A stretch of DNA of 64,000 nucleotides from a virus, in the IMG/VR virus record IMGVR_UViG_3300023478_000001, positions 1 through 64,000 of that record. One strand, given 5' to 3'. How positions within the stretch are numbered: position 1 is the stretch's first letter; the number at the start of each line of letters is the position of its first letter. Below the pieces are notes generated by a model. It was not told where the DNA came from. It searched no databases and saw nothing but the letters and a program-made list of their open reading frames with translations. Of the stretch, positions 50,837 to 60,200 are shown piece by piece. A program made the position numbers and the translations under genes.

Positions 50837-50867
50837 TAAATATACAAAAAAAAATCGTGATACTACA
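50837..50867 (-). promoter_or_regulatory. Weaker promoter, TGTAGT-N16-GTATATTTA
   Basis: GTATATTTA (50845-50837) on the minus strand is preceded at 16 nt by TGTAGT (50867-50862), with TTTG just upstream. The -7 box and the following CTATGT match the other sites. It precedes the small broken ORF at 50650-50794. Confidence 0.5.
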
Positions 50868-50898
50868 AATTTGAAATGCTAAAGTTTTGTTAAAATTT

Positions 50899-51279
50899 CT
50901 ATGTATTATATGATGGGTGAAGTTTATGATGACATTTTTTACATAATGTTTTTCCTGATGTGCTATTATCTATATGATAATCTATAACTTTATTTGCAAT
51001 ATCTCGTTTTTCATCAAATGTATATTCATTAGTTTTATCAACAAATTTTTGAAGTATTTGTGGCATTTGTTCTTTATCATGATGAACTTCTAATTGTTTA
51101 TTAGATCCACAAGATTGACAAGTAAATTTTTCTTTTATTAATATTGGATATATCCAATCTGTATATAATCTTTTATTTGAACGTATAATATTATTTATTG
51201 AAGATACGCCACCTTTCCAATTATGTGATTTTAATCCGTATTCAGCAACAATACTTCCAAATTGCCATTGTTCAGACAT
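50899..51279 (-). CDS. HNH endonuclease, probably a homing enzyme
   Basis: This 126-residue piece has CQSCGSNKQLEVHHDKEQ and LCKKCHHKLH, a complete HNH zinc module, with KSHNWKGGVSS before it. The frame is open upstream to about 51426 (IVWNTGLTKETDDRVAKYGK) with no start codon, so a longer protein once existed. A GIY-YIG or DNA-binding N-terminal part may have been lost. It sits between the hub and tail tube genes. Confidence 0.72.
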   Translation of the reverse strand: MSEQWQFGSIVAEYGLKSHNWKGGVSSINNIIRSNKRLYTDWIYPILIKEKFTCQSCGSNKQLEVHHDKEQMPQILQKFVDKTNEYTFDEKRDIANKVIDYHIDNSTSGKTLCKKCHHKLHPSYNT

Positions 51280-51479
51280 TCGATGTTTTCTTCGTTGAAT
51301 TTCATTTTTATCTGACTGTATAGTGATACTACCGCATTTACCATATTTGGCAACTCGATCATCTGTTTCTTTGGTTAACCCTGTGTTCCAAACTATTCGT
51401 TCTCCGTTTTTGAATTGTTTTTTACGTTAAGATATGATTAAGAAGTTATTAGCAATTTCCTAATTTAGAATGATTCTAA

Positions 51480-51968
51480 TTAATACTCTAAAATTGCGTA
51501 ATCATAGGCTAACGTTAATGATATTTCTACCACATCACTTGCAGACCAGTCTAAATCACCGAATTCTGCTGATAATATGAATGCACCTTTTAATTTCCAT
51601 TGTTCTGTTTTATCACCAAGAGGGCCTAAAGTATAGCAGTCTATATCTTTTTTGTACATTCCTGCATATCCATCTCTACCTGTTAATGATTCATGAGATA
51701 ATCTTACCCAATCCATTACTGCTTGTGCTCCACTAGGTACAATTGGATCATATAGTGTCATGGTTACATCTTGCCACTCGCCTTTTCCCTTTAGTTTTCG
51801 CTTTATATTAATATGATCAAGAGTAATAGCTTCAAATTGAAGTTGGGGTTTTGTTACTGTTTTTATCATATATGATGGAATCCCATCTATCTCCATGATA
51901 AAATGATTTTTTGTTTTCGGTTCAAAGTCCGTATAGAACATATCCGAAAATTCTAAGACAGATGCCAT
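51480..51968 (-). CDS. Tail tube protein (gp19-like)
   Basis: The 162-residue protein reads MASVLEFSDMFYTDFEPKTK, with FIMEIDGIPSYMIKTVTKP and DVTMTLYDPIVPSGAQAVMDWVR, typical of phage tail tube subunits. Length and position next to the tail sheath gene agree. It forms the inner tube through which DNA passes. Confidence 0.9.
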   Translation of the reverse strand: MASVLEFSDMFYTDFEPKTKNHFIMEIDGIPSYMIKTVTKPQLQFEAITLDHINIKRKLKGKGEWQDVTMTLYDPIVPSGAQAVMDWVRLSHESLTGRDGYAGMYKKDIDCYTLGPLGDKTEQWKLKGAFILSAEFGDLDWSASDVVEISLTLAYDYAILEY

Positions 51969-52009
51969 AATTTATTTTCTTTTTAGTTAATTTCTATTTT
52001 TGTTACACC

Positions 52010-52020
52010 TATAAATATAA
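52010..52020 (-). promoter_or_regulatory. Late promoter element TTATATTTATA of the tail tube gene
   Basis: An exact copy of the 11-mer on the minus strand, about 42 bases upstream of the tail tube start. Confidence 0.6.
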
Positions 52021-52044
52021 GAAAATATTTTTTTCACTTATTTT

Positions 52045-52182
52045 AGAAAAAAATATAAATTAAAAGATACGTTAGAAAATTTTAATCCAAAATTAACAGA
52101 ATGGGAAAATATGCGAATAAATGGGTATGATAGGATTTGGGACTGCGGAAATTATGAATACACTAAAAATTATTTAAAATAA
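52045..52182 (+). pseudogene. Plus-strand gene remnant
   Basis: The plus-strand frame, with no start codon, reads RKKYKLKDTLENFNPKLTEW and then NMRINGYDRIWDCGNYEYTK to TAA at 52180. The R-I-W-D-C-G-N pattern is typical of the end of certain small phage proteins. It is the only clear coding-like sequence on the plus strand, so it probably came in by recombination and is broken. Confidence 0.4.
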
Positions 52183-52183
52183 A

Positions 52184-52207
52184 AAAACCACCCTAAAGAG
52201 TGGTTTT
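52184..52207. terminator. Bidirectional terminator after the tail sheath
   Basis: An 8-bp stem (AAAACCAC/GTGGTTTT) around an 8-nt loop (CCTAAAGA) with A-runs on one side and T-runs on the other. It can stop the sheath transcript on the minus strand and the remnant frame on the plus strand. Confidence 0.7.
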
Positions 52208-52230
52208 ATAAAAATATTTAAATATATTAG

Positions 52231-52956
52231 TTATCCATTGAATTGTGCTCCTGTACTTTGGATGTTGAAATCTAGTACAATAAATTCAGCTGTTCGTGTA
52301 GGTTGTAAAAATAATTGGCCTACTAACATATTTCTATCAATAACATCAGGTGTATTATTAGTTTCATCCATTACTACTTTAAACACAGTTAAACCTTGTC
52401 GTTGTTGTATTCCTTCTAAATATGGATTAACCGTATTTAAAAATTTATTACGAGTAGTAGGTGTATTTTGTTCAAATACTAAGAATCTTGATGTAGATGC
52501 AATAAATTTTTTGACTTTAATAAGTAATCTTCTTACGCCAATTCTATCTAATGCTGATGATGCATCTTGTAATGTTTTTTGTCCATAAGCTGCAATTCCA
52601 GTACCAGGAAATACGGCTATAGGATTTACTTTATTTTCATATAATTCATCACGTTCTGCATGAGTTAATCTGTTTAGCACACTTACTGCACCGACAAGTC
52701 CACCACGATTTAATCCAGCTGGTGCCCACCATTCTGCTGAGATTGCGTCACTTGCTGCATAAATTCCTGGCATTAATACTGATGGTGGTATTGCTGTTAA
52801 TTTGTTAGTATTTCTATCAATAGTTTTTACCCATGGATAATATGTACCTACATAGTTTGAATCCACTTTTTGAGCTTCTGTTGTTGCTTGTGCTATACTA
52901 TCATTTTGAGAAGTTATATCACCGATATAAAACGCATCTTCACGAGTTTCTACCAT
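52231..52956 (-). CDS. Tail sheath protein, C-terminal frame
   Basis: The 241 residues are the conserved C-terminal half of contractile tail sheaths: GIYAASDAISAEWWAPAGLNRG, PGTGIAAYGQKTLQ and a terminal FIVLDFNIQSTGAQF. The frame is open upstream (GIIRRLHSYSFDKIVN) and is the continuation of 52994-54466 in another frame. The likely start at 52956 is only an internal ATG. Confidence 0.88.
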   Translation of the reverse strand: MVETREDAFYIGDITSQNDSIAQATTEAQKVDSNYVGTYYPWVKTIDRNTNKLTAIPPSVLMPGIYAASDAISAEWWAPAGLNRGGLVGAVSVLNRLTHAERDELYENKVNPIAVFPGTGIAAYGQKTLQDASSALDRIGVRRLLIKVKKFIASTSRFLVFEQNTPTTRNKFLNTVNPYLEGIQQRQGLTVFKVVMDETNNTPDVIDRNMLVGQLFLQPTRTAEFIVLDFNIQSTGAQFNG

Positions 52957-52993
52957 GTTTACAATTTTATCAAATGAGTATGAATGTAATCGT

Positions 52994-54466
52994 CTAATTA
53001 TTCCTTGTAATAGATACTCCTAAATTTATAGCTCTCGTTGGAGTTACACCATCAAATCCATTTTGAAACCCTATTGTAAATTGTCGTTTATTAATATCAG
53101 TTGTATCTGAACCTGTTGCTTCATATCCAAAATTATATGGTGTTGCTACACCACCACTTGCAGCATTAATAGTATCATCAAATGAAAATACCGTATTAAT
53201 ACCTACTATTGCTGATGTTGGAATTGGGTTTAAGTAAGTTGCGTTATCTTTTTTTACGTTTGTTGTTATTAAATCAATTCCTGCAAAGTTTGTATCTTCT
53301 GTACTTGTGTTTTCGTTTGAACCAGTTGAGAAAATTACAGCTGGTACAGTAAGAGTTGTACCTGTTATATTAATTGGATTTATATATGCAGCATGTGCGA
53401 ATGGAAATGATACACGTGGAAATGAATTTTCTGGTGCAACTTCTACACGTACATATTTTGAATTATTATCATAATCACCGTTATCAGTAATTTTACCTGA
53501 TGAATTAATGGTTAAATGTTTATCGCCGATTACTTTTAATATATAATTAGATGATGCAGGATTCATAGTAACATTACTATATACTTCTTTTACCACTTGT
53601 TTACTATCAGTATCGTTGTAATCTCGTATTAAAATAGAAAATGTAGGCCAAGGTTCTGGAATACTTGTTGTTGCATCTTTTATCTTAACATTATAAATAC
53701 TAATTTTATATTCTTTGTTATAATTTGTACCATCACCTAAAGTATGAAATCTAAATAAATTATTTCTTGTTGATGAAATAAGTTGTGATTGTATCCATGG
53801 AGTTGATGCATTTGTTGCAGTATTTACATCTGTGTCTGCACCATAATTAAATTCTTGGGTTGGCAATTCAACTAAAGATACTATTCCACCAGTACCAAGA
53901 TCAGTATCAGTATTAGCAGCATTTTCAAAATAATTATAAGCATAAGTACTTTTGCTTCCTTTTGGTGAATTTCCAAATACGTCATTAATATCGTTAGGTG
54001 ATGATGTTAATACAGATGATGAAACTGGAGCTGAACCGGTTACTGTAATATTAAAATCTGATGAAGATGCTATACTACTAATAGTAGAACCAGAAAATCC
54101 AGTTAATTCACCGCCTTCATCCGTAGATAATAATGATGCGATTAATGTATTACCACTCGAACCTGATATTGAAATTCCGATTGGTGCTATGTGTTGATAC
54201 CCACCTACATGACCTACTCTAACAATAGTTACAGTTCCGGCTTCACGTAAATAGTTTTGTACGGTATATCCTGTATAGAATGTTCCATCAGGTGTACCAA
54301 AAATTTCTTCAAATTCTGATTGTGTATTTACAATTGTTGGTACGAACGTTGGGCCTTTTTTGAATGGGCCTATTATTGCTGCACCGATATTTCCAATTCC
54401 TTGTGCCAAAAATGATGTATCATTTTCACGAGTGAACACACCAGGCGATATAATTTTTTCTGCCAT
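52994..54466 (-). CDS. Tail sheath protein, N-terminal frame
   Basis: The 490-residue frame starts MAEKIISPGVFTREND, the standard sheath start, with IGAAIIGPFKKGPTFVPTIV and GFQNGFDGVTPT near the end. It stops after AINLGVSITRNN. The C-terminal half follows in the +1 frame, overlapping by about 30 bases. Typical sheaths have some 35-45 more residues between FDGV and the following REDAFY region than this pair would, so a deletion or a programmed shift is likely. Confidence 0.88.
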   Translation of the reverse strand: MAEKIISPGVFTRENDTSFLAQGIGNIGAAIIGPFKKGPTFVPTIVNTQSEFEEIFGTPDGTFYTGYTVQNYLREAGTVTIVRVGHVGGYQHIAPIGISISGSSGNTLIASLLSTDEGGELTGFSGSTISSIASSSDFNITVTGSAPVSSSVLTSSPNDINDVFGNSPKGSKSTYAYNYFENAANTDTDLGTGGIVSLVELPTQEFNYGADTDVNTATNASTPWIQSQLISSTRNNLFRFHTLGDGTNYNKEYKISIYNVKIKDATTSIPEPWPTFSILIRDYNDTDSKQVVKEVYSNVTMNPASSNYILKVIGDKHLTINSSGKITDNGDYDNNSKYVRVEVAPENSFPRVSFPFAHAAYINPINITGTTLTVPAVIFSTGSNENTSTEDTNFAGIDLITTNVKKDNATYLNPIPTSAIVGINTVFSFDDTINAASGGVATPYNFGYEATGSDTTDINKRQFTIGFQNGFDGVTPTRAINLGVSITRNN

Positions 54467-54507
54467 TTTTATTTACTCCTAATTATTTTTTTATATTAAA
54501 ATTCACA

Positions 54508-54518
54508 TATAAATATAA
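54508..54518 (-). promoter_or_regulatory. Late promoter element TTATATTTATA of the tail sheath gene
   Basis: An exact 11-mer copy about 42 bases upstream of the tail sheath start, the same distance as for the tail tube gene. It is followed by AGGAG before the ATG. Confidence 0.6.
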
Positions 54519-54540
54519 AATAGTTTTTCCAAACTACTTT

Positions 54541-54792
54541 TTATTGTTTTGTTTCTGTTTGATTTTCTTGGTTATTTGTGTTTAAAGGGGTAAACACGCC
54601 GTTTTCTGGATTATAGTTTCCATCCCCATACTTTTTATTTAATGATTTAAATAATTCTTGTTCTACTACAAATAATTTTTTCTTCTTTTCGATTGAAATC
54701 TGGCCTAATTGAGTAAATACGCCAGAAACCTCTAATCTTAAATCATTTATTTGTTTAATTTCATCATTTGTAAACTTAATTGATTTTGTCAT
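54541..54792 (-). CDS. Small coiled-coil structural protein (83 aa)
   Basis: MTKSIKFTNDEIKQINDLRL followed by an acidic-basic helix and a Thr/Gln/Asn-rich end (NNQENQTETKQ). It lies directly upstream of the tail sheath transcript. Possibly a small virion or assembly protein. No family was recognised. Confidence 0.55.
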   Translation of the reverse strand: MTKSIKFTNDEIKQINDLRLEVSGVFTQLGQISIEKKKKLFVVEQELFKSLNKKYGDGNYNPENGVFTPLNTNNQENQTETKQ

Positions 54793-54827
54793 TTTTTATC
54801 TATGTTAGTTATTAATGTATATATATA

Positions 54828-54838
54828 TATAAATATAA
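54828..54838 (-). promoter_or_regulatory. Late promoter element TTATATTTATA
   Basis: Exact copy 36 bases upstream of the start of 54541-54792. Confidence 0.55.
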
Positions 54839-54955
54839 AGAAAAAATAAAAACGTATGATTTTTCATTATAATTTTATTGTTTTTCATTAATAATCAAAT
54901 ATAGTTTCAATAGTTGCAATTAGTTTTATAAAATAATATAAAATTAACTACTTTT

Positions 54956-56142
54956 TTAGCTAGAGAGACTATATACTCCTCTACTGCGGATGTTTATTGC
55001 TGCATTATAATCTGCATCAAGTTCGTTTCCACAAGATATACATTTATATTTTTCTCCGTTTCTGGAGTGTTTATTTATGTTACCACAATTAGAGCATGTC
55101 TGACTGGTATAAGCTGGTGAAACCTTCACCATTTTTATACCATTAACCAGACATATATCTGTTAGTTTTTCAATTGTTTTAGTATAAGACAATCTTTGTA
55201 ATTTATTCATTACTTTATGATAAATCTTGCCTTTAGTATTTTTCTTAACATCTAATAAGTTCTCAATTACAAGTGTACTTATATTATCAAGTTTTAATTG
55301 TTTACTATAATAATTAATTAAATTATCTCTATGCTTTAATAATTTCTTAAATTTTTTGCTACCTTGTTCTTTATTTGAAAGTTTAGTATAAACTTTTAAA
55401 AGTTCTTTGCCAATAAATTCTTTATTAGAAGTTGTAATTAACTTTTTATAACCAAGATCGATTCCAATGGATTTACCAGTAGTTTTAAGTTCAGGTGCTT
55501 CTTTAAACCAAACTAGATTAATATAATAATCTTTGCCTATTTGCTTTAATTGTATATTGCTTTTTAAGGTATAACCACTATCTAATAAACTATTAGAATG
55601 TTTATGTTGCTTTAGTGGTAATTTTATATTAATTGCTCTAGTACCTTTCTTATTAAAATATGGAAGTGTTATTTTAACAAAGTTATCAAAGTGATTTCCA
55701 ATTTTAATATCAAAAAAGCGTTCGTCTAAATTAATAGATATATTTTTTAAAGAAGACATTTTAAAATATTTAGTCAAATAAACAGGTGTTAGTTTTAACT
55801 TTGAAAATTTAGTATTAACAAACTTAGAGTCAGGATGCATTTTAGCCATATAAGCATATACCTTTTTATAAGTGTAATAGCGTTTAGCTTTTGCTTTCTT
55901 GCTTTGAGAACGGATTATACTAGAAGCATGTTTATAAATTAAGTTTTTATATCTACTATGCTTAATTATTTTAGTTGGAAGTATTTTGCTAGATAAATTA
56001 GATTTTAAGGGTAATTTTCCAGTTATAATATAAGTTATGTAAGTTTTTAAATCATTTTTTAGCTAAAAAATAATGCATCAAGTATTACTAACTTATTTTT
56101 ATTAGCAATATTAACTATATTATGTTTTGACGTTTTAATCAT
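54956..56142 (-). CDS. tnpB: TnpB RNA-guided nuclease, one-base frameshift
   Basis: The reading frame from 56062 to 54956 (368 codons) holds the RuvC-like catalytic residues: IGIDLGYKKL (Asp), LVIENLLD (Glu), the zinc ribbon CSNCGN ... CISCGN and DADYNAAINIRS (Asp). The N-terminal residues MIKTSKHNIVNIANKNKLVI (56142-56062) lie in the adjacent frame and stop at TAA in FFS-stop; one inserted base in the A6 run near 56060 joins them. If frameshifted in reality it is inactive or depends on slippage. The RHH gene precedes it, overlapping as ATGA. Confidence 0.8.
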
Positions 56143-56273
56143 TTTCTTATTTCTTGCAAAATAAATTGTCTTATTTTTGTAGACATATCAAGTAAATCGG
56201 CATTACATACTTCTTTAAACTTCTTTTTTATATCGGTTGGTACTCTAACTATTATTTGATTAGTATGTTTCAT
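56139..56273 (-). CDS. Ribbon-helix-helix protein coupled to tnpB
   Basis: The 44-residue protein MKHTNQIIVRVPTDIKKKFK, then EVCNADLLDMSTKIRQFILQ has the RHH order strand (IIVRVP), helix, turn, helix. Its stop overlaps the tnpB start (ATGA), so translation is coupled. A late-type element (56301-56311) precedes it. It may repress the element. The frame extends 23 codons upstream through AT-rich hydrophobic sequence, but the start with a proper leader is here. Confidence 0.65.
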   Translation of the reverse strand: MKHTNQIIVRVPTDIKKKFKEVCNADLLDMSTKIRQFILQEIRK

Positions 56274-56300
56274 ATTAATTAGTATTATATTGTTACTACT

Positions 56301-56311
56301 TATAAATATAA
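56301..56311 (-). promoter_or_regulatory. TTATATTTATA element of the RHH-tnpB genes
   Basis: Exact copy of the late-type 11-mer 28 bases upstream of the RHH start. The mobile element therefore uses the phage late promoter signal. Confidence 0.5.
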
Positions 56312-56359
56312 GAAAAATAAAAAAGAAGCAAGATTTGAGCAATTATTTTTAAAAAAGTT

Positions 56360-56390
56360 TTGGTAAACTCAAATAATTTTCGTATCTTTA
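56360..56390 (+). promoter_or_regulatory. Plus-strand promoter-like site, TTGGTA-N16-GTATCTTTA
   Basis: On the plus strand TTGGTA (56360-56365) is 16 nt before GTATCTTTA (56382-56390), matching the spacing of the minus-strand promoters. It lies in the right end of the TnpB element and points rightward, towards the 3' end of 56493-56681, producing antisense or outward RNA. Confidence 0.5.
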
Positions 56391-56492
56391 ATGAAAGTAA
56401 CCATAGTTTATATTATTTTATTAAACTTTATTATATTAAATGTAAAAGAACATGATACTATTTGATTATCTTTTTAACATTTATTAAACTCA

Positions 56493-56681
56493 TTATACCA
56501 CTATTATTTTAGGGTCTCTTAAAGCTGAATTAGGGTCAACAATTATTCTTACATTATAGTTTTTCATTCCCTCTTGCAAATATAATATAAAATCATTCTT
56601 CCTTTTTTCATATTCTCTTTTTTGCTCGATTAGAGTTAATTCTTCGTCTGAAAATTCTTTTTTTTCTACTGTTTTTTTCAT
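56493..56681 (-). CDS. Hypothetical protein (62 aa)
   Basis: MKKTVEKKEFSDEELTLIEQ, a highly charged helical protein, ending VDPNSALRDPKIIVV. It follows a tail-fibre gene cluster and abuts the TnpB element. No family was recognised. Confidence 0.5.
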   Translation of the reverse strand: MKKTVEKKEFSDEELTLIEQKREYEKRKNDFILYLQEGMKNYNVRIIVDPNSALRDPKIIVV

Positions 56682-56732
56682 TTTTATATATTTAGATTAA
56701 TATTCTTAAATTATTAGTATTGTCGCATTTAA

Positions 56733-57221
56733 TTACTGTAAAGTTAAACTTACTATACTACTATATCCTGATGTATTCCCTGCTGCATCAAATGCATTTA
56801 CTCTATAGCTAACATAATCACCTACAGTTCCAGCTGCAGCGTCATAAAAAGAATTACCAGAAGGAGAACTTCTAAGTATCCAAGCACCACTGCCTATTTT
56901 TCGTTCTACATTGTAGCCCGTAACTGCTACATTATCAGTAGATGCGATCCAATCTATTTGTACTTTAGTAAGACCTGGTATTTGAGATGCTGATAATCCA
57001 GTAGGTATGCTAGGAGCTATAGTATCTGATGGTGGTGGTGGTGGTGTATTTACGTAACCTCTAAAATTTGTTAATCTATCTTTTACCCCTACATAAGTAG
57101 CATCAAAAGTACCTGTTGCATCTATAAAAGATTGAGATTGACTTCTTCCACTAGTATTAGAAGTACCATATATTTCTAAAGTTACATCTGAAAACTTTAT
57201 TGGTAACGTTGTTGCTATCAT
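56733..57221 (-). CDS. Fibronectin type III tail-associated protein
   Basis: The 162-residue protein has an N-terminal virion-like module (residues 1-56), a poly-proline hinge (PPPPPSDTIAPSIP), then a fibronectin type III domain (residues about 70-162: LTKVQIDWIASTDNVAVTGY, VSYRVNAFDAAGNTSGYSS). Such domains decorate phage tails and may bind carbohydrates. It overlaps the fibre gene by four bases. Confidence 0.75.
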   Translation of the reverse strand: MIATTLPIKFSDVTLEIYGTSNTSGRSQSQSFIDATGTFDATYVGVKDRLTNFRGYVNTPPPPPSDTIAPSIPTGLSASQIPGLTKVQIDWIASTDNVAVTGYNVERKIGSGAWILRSSPSGNSFYDAAAGTVGDYVSYRVNAFDAAGNTSGYSSIVSLTLQ

Positions 57222-60200
57222 AATTCTAATTTATTCATTATTAAATTTAGCTTATGTCTTAATTCTAAGTTTTCTTCTTTTAATTGTGCTATTTCAGCAG
57301 AATGTAAATCAATATAACTTACAGATTTTATACCTTCAGAATTAGTTCTTACAAATTCAGGATTAGCTTTTTCTAATTCTTGAGCTATTACACCAACTCT
57401 TAATTGTTTGTTTTTATCAGAGATGAATCTAAATGTTTTATAGTGGGTATCAATTTTCTTAGATTTAAAAGGTTTAATATCAGTTTTTAATCTTTCATCT
57501 GAAGTACCTATAAAATCCGTTGCTGTAACTGTGCCACTAGCAACAATATTCTTTGCGTACCAATCTACTGTTGAGAGGTTAGAGTTTCCTGCATTATATA
57601 TTGTATGCCATGTTTTACCATTCATACTTCTTACAGAAAAAGCTCCTGTATCATTATTACCATATGCAAATTGAACTCCCCGATTTATAACATCACCACC
57701 TGCAACATTCCATACATGTCCATCAGCAATAGTAGAGGGTTTATTAGTTGCAGATGATTGAAAAAATCTTGATTCCCCAATAATTGATACAGTATTTAAA
57801 TCTAAAGAAGCTTCATATGCACTACCATTACTCATTGAGTTACCAAAGTTAGTAGGTCTTGGCTTGCCATTCCAATTGGTACTATCTACAGCTTTTGCAG
57901 AGATGCCTAAGTATTTAGAAGCTAAAGACACATTGTTTTCATATAAAGTTACACCATATATAGTATTGAAATTCCATGATGAAGTACCTAAAGAGCTTGA
58001 GCCTCCCGATGTGGATGGGATAATTCCATTTACGGTTGTTCTTAACCAATCAGTCGTAGAACCACCTTTCCCTATGAATTGAGAATATGATGCTGACTTA
58101 TTATACCTTACTACTTCATTTGCACCATTATCTGTGTCTAAAGATCCATATAGGTAAGCATTACCCGTTCTTGCATCCACGGAAAAAGCAGGATTCCCTT
58201 GACCTACAGTTCCTGCAAAAGTGGAGCTTACTGAAAATCCATACCAAGTACTTATATCTATGTTGTTTATTTTTCCTAGGCCTGCAAAATCAGCTCCGCC
58301 TGTTATTTGAGCTCCACTTATTAAAGTTGTTGGGGTGGATGCATTACTAACAAAACCAAAACCCATTGCGCTCTGTCCTTGTATATTACCATACAATAAA
58401 GAGGAAAAATTATCATTTACATCACTTCTCAAAAACTGGCTACTATCAATTCCATCTAATAAATTACTATCTGATGCTTTTGCAGATATGCCTAAATATT
58501 TAGAAGATAATAATGTTCCCCCTTCTGAAATAGTGCCTGATGCAACAATATTCTTTGCGTACCAATCTACTGTTGAGAGGTTTGAGTTGCCTGCGTGGAA
58601 GATGGTATTATTATCCCAAAAGAAAGAGCCATCTCCACTAAAGTTTAATAATTTAAAACCTCCTGCACCATTCCAAACTCTTAGATTTGCTGTAGATACA
58701 TTTGTACCATTACCACCATTTGGATAATAATGGTCATATACATTTGTCGCATTATACATATAACGATAAAAATGTTGTGGTAAAGTTGAAGCTGTACTAT
58801 TAATATCTACATCCCCTGTAAAAGTTTGTTTGGAAGTAAAAGTTTGAGCCGAAGCTAATTTTGCAAATGCGGTACTATCAATTCCATCTAGTAAATTACT
58901 ATCTGATGCTTTTGCAGAGATACCAAGATATAATCCTGCGTGGTCGCCCCAACTATATGCAGTATTCCAATTAGTACTATTGCCTCCTGTTGCTGTTATT
59001 ATACCATTTACATCTAGTGGTGTTGTTGGGGTTATCGTTCCAATACCTACGTTACTTGCAGAAGCATCTACAAAAAAAGTATCTGTATTTATTTTAAAAT
59101 CAAAATTCCCTATTGTAATTTTTCCAGTATTATCAATTCTCATTCTTTCATTGACTCCACCTGTGTAAAAAATAAGGGGTGTAGTACCTTCAGTCATTAC
59201 TCCTGCATATCCAGCACCAGAACGCAAGACAATAGAGTCTGTATTAGTAACTCTAAAATTACCACCTTCAACATGTAACTTTTCTGATGGACTACTAGTT
59301 CCAATTCCAACGTTGCCAGTTGATTTTACATAAATAGTATTTGTCGGAGTGGAGGGTTCAATTTGAAAAGGATTTGTAGTATGAGTAACATCACGAACTG
59401 TAAAACCATCATTTGTGCCCTGGACATAATTTCTCCATACTTGAGCATCATTTGACATTCTAAAACCTGCTTCTGAATTTATATCTGTACTCTTTGCTTC
59501 TATATCTATGCCAGAAGCCCCCACGACGTTAAGTTTATATAACGGATTCGTCGTCCCGATGCCGACGTTACCATTTGCTGTAATTCTCATCTTTTCAGAC
59601 AATACAGCGTTATTAGACGTTCTAAAAGCTAGAAACCCATCATCGGGAGACCAAGCTTCAACTCCACCTTTTATTTGTGCATAATTAATATTAAAAGTTC
59701 CATCATTTCCTTTAAATAATATTCCCGCGTATGTTGCATCAACTCCTGCTGGAAACTTTAAAGTAAATCCATCAGAATTATTAGTTGGAGAAATAGATTC
59801 AACAGATACAAATGAAGGCGTCCCTAATGTTGTTACATCTTGATTTATGAAACTATGATCAGAACCATCATTTGAAATATGAGTAAATGCAGTATTCCAA
59901 TTAGTACTATTGCCTCCTGTTGCTGTTATTATACCATTTACATCTAGTGGTGTTGTTGGGGTTATCGTTCCAATTCCGACGTTTCCAAATGTATTATAAA
60001 CATTAGTTCCATCACTTTGCCATCTTCCGTTATAATCTAATGCGTTTAGGTGATAATATTCTGAAGAAGTACCCCCTTGTAAACCTGTGGTATTGTTGTG
60101 TGAAACTGTAGAACCAAATTCTACCCATGCAGTTCCGTTGTAGGTATAATTTGTGTTTAGATTTTCATCCCAAAGAGTAAAACCTTTATTAGGCACAAAT

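Larger units (their letters stand above)
54879..56463 (-). mobile_element. TnpB element with RHH gene and no tnpA
   Basis: About 1585 bp. The left 57 bp and right 49 bp recur as the 105-bp copy at 19379-19483, which defines the ends. It carries a ribbon-helix-helix gene coupled to tnpB and no transposase. The tnpB 3' end lies about 75 bp from the left boundary, where TnpB systems usually encode their guide (omega/re) RNA. The right end has a plus-strand promoter-like site (56360-56390). This is an IS200/IS605-like, non-autonomous element. Confidence 0.8.
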
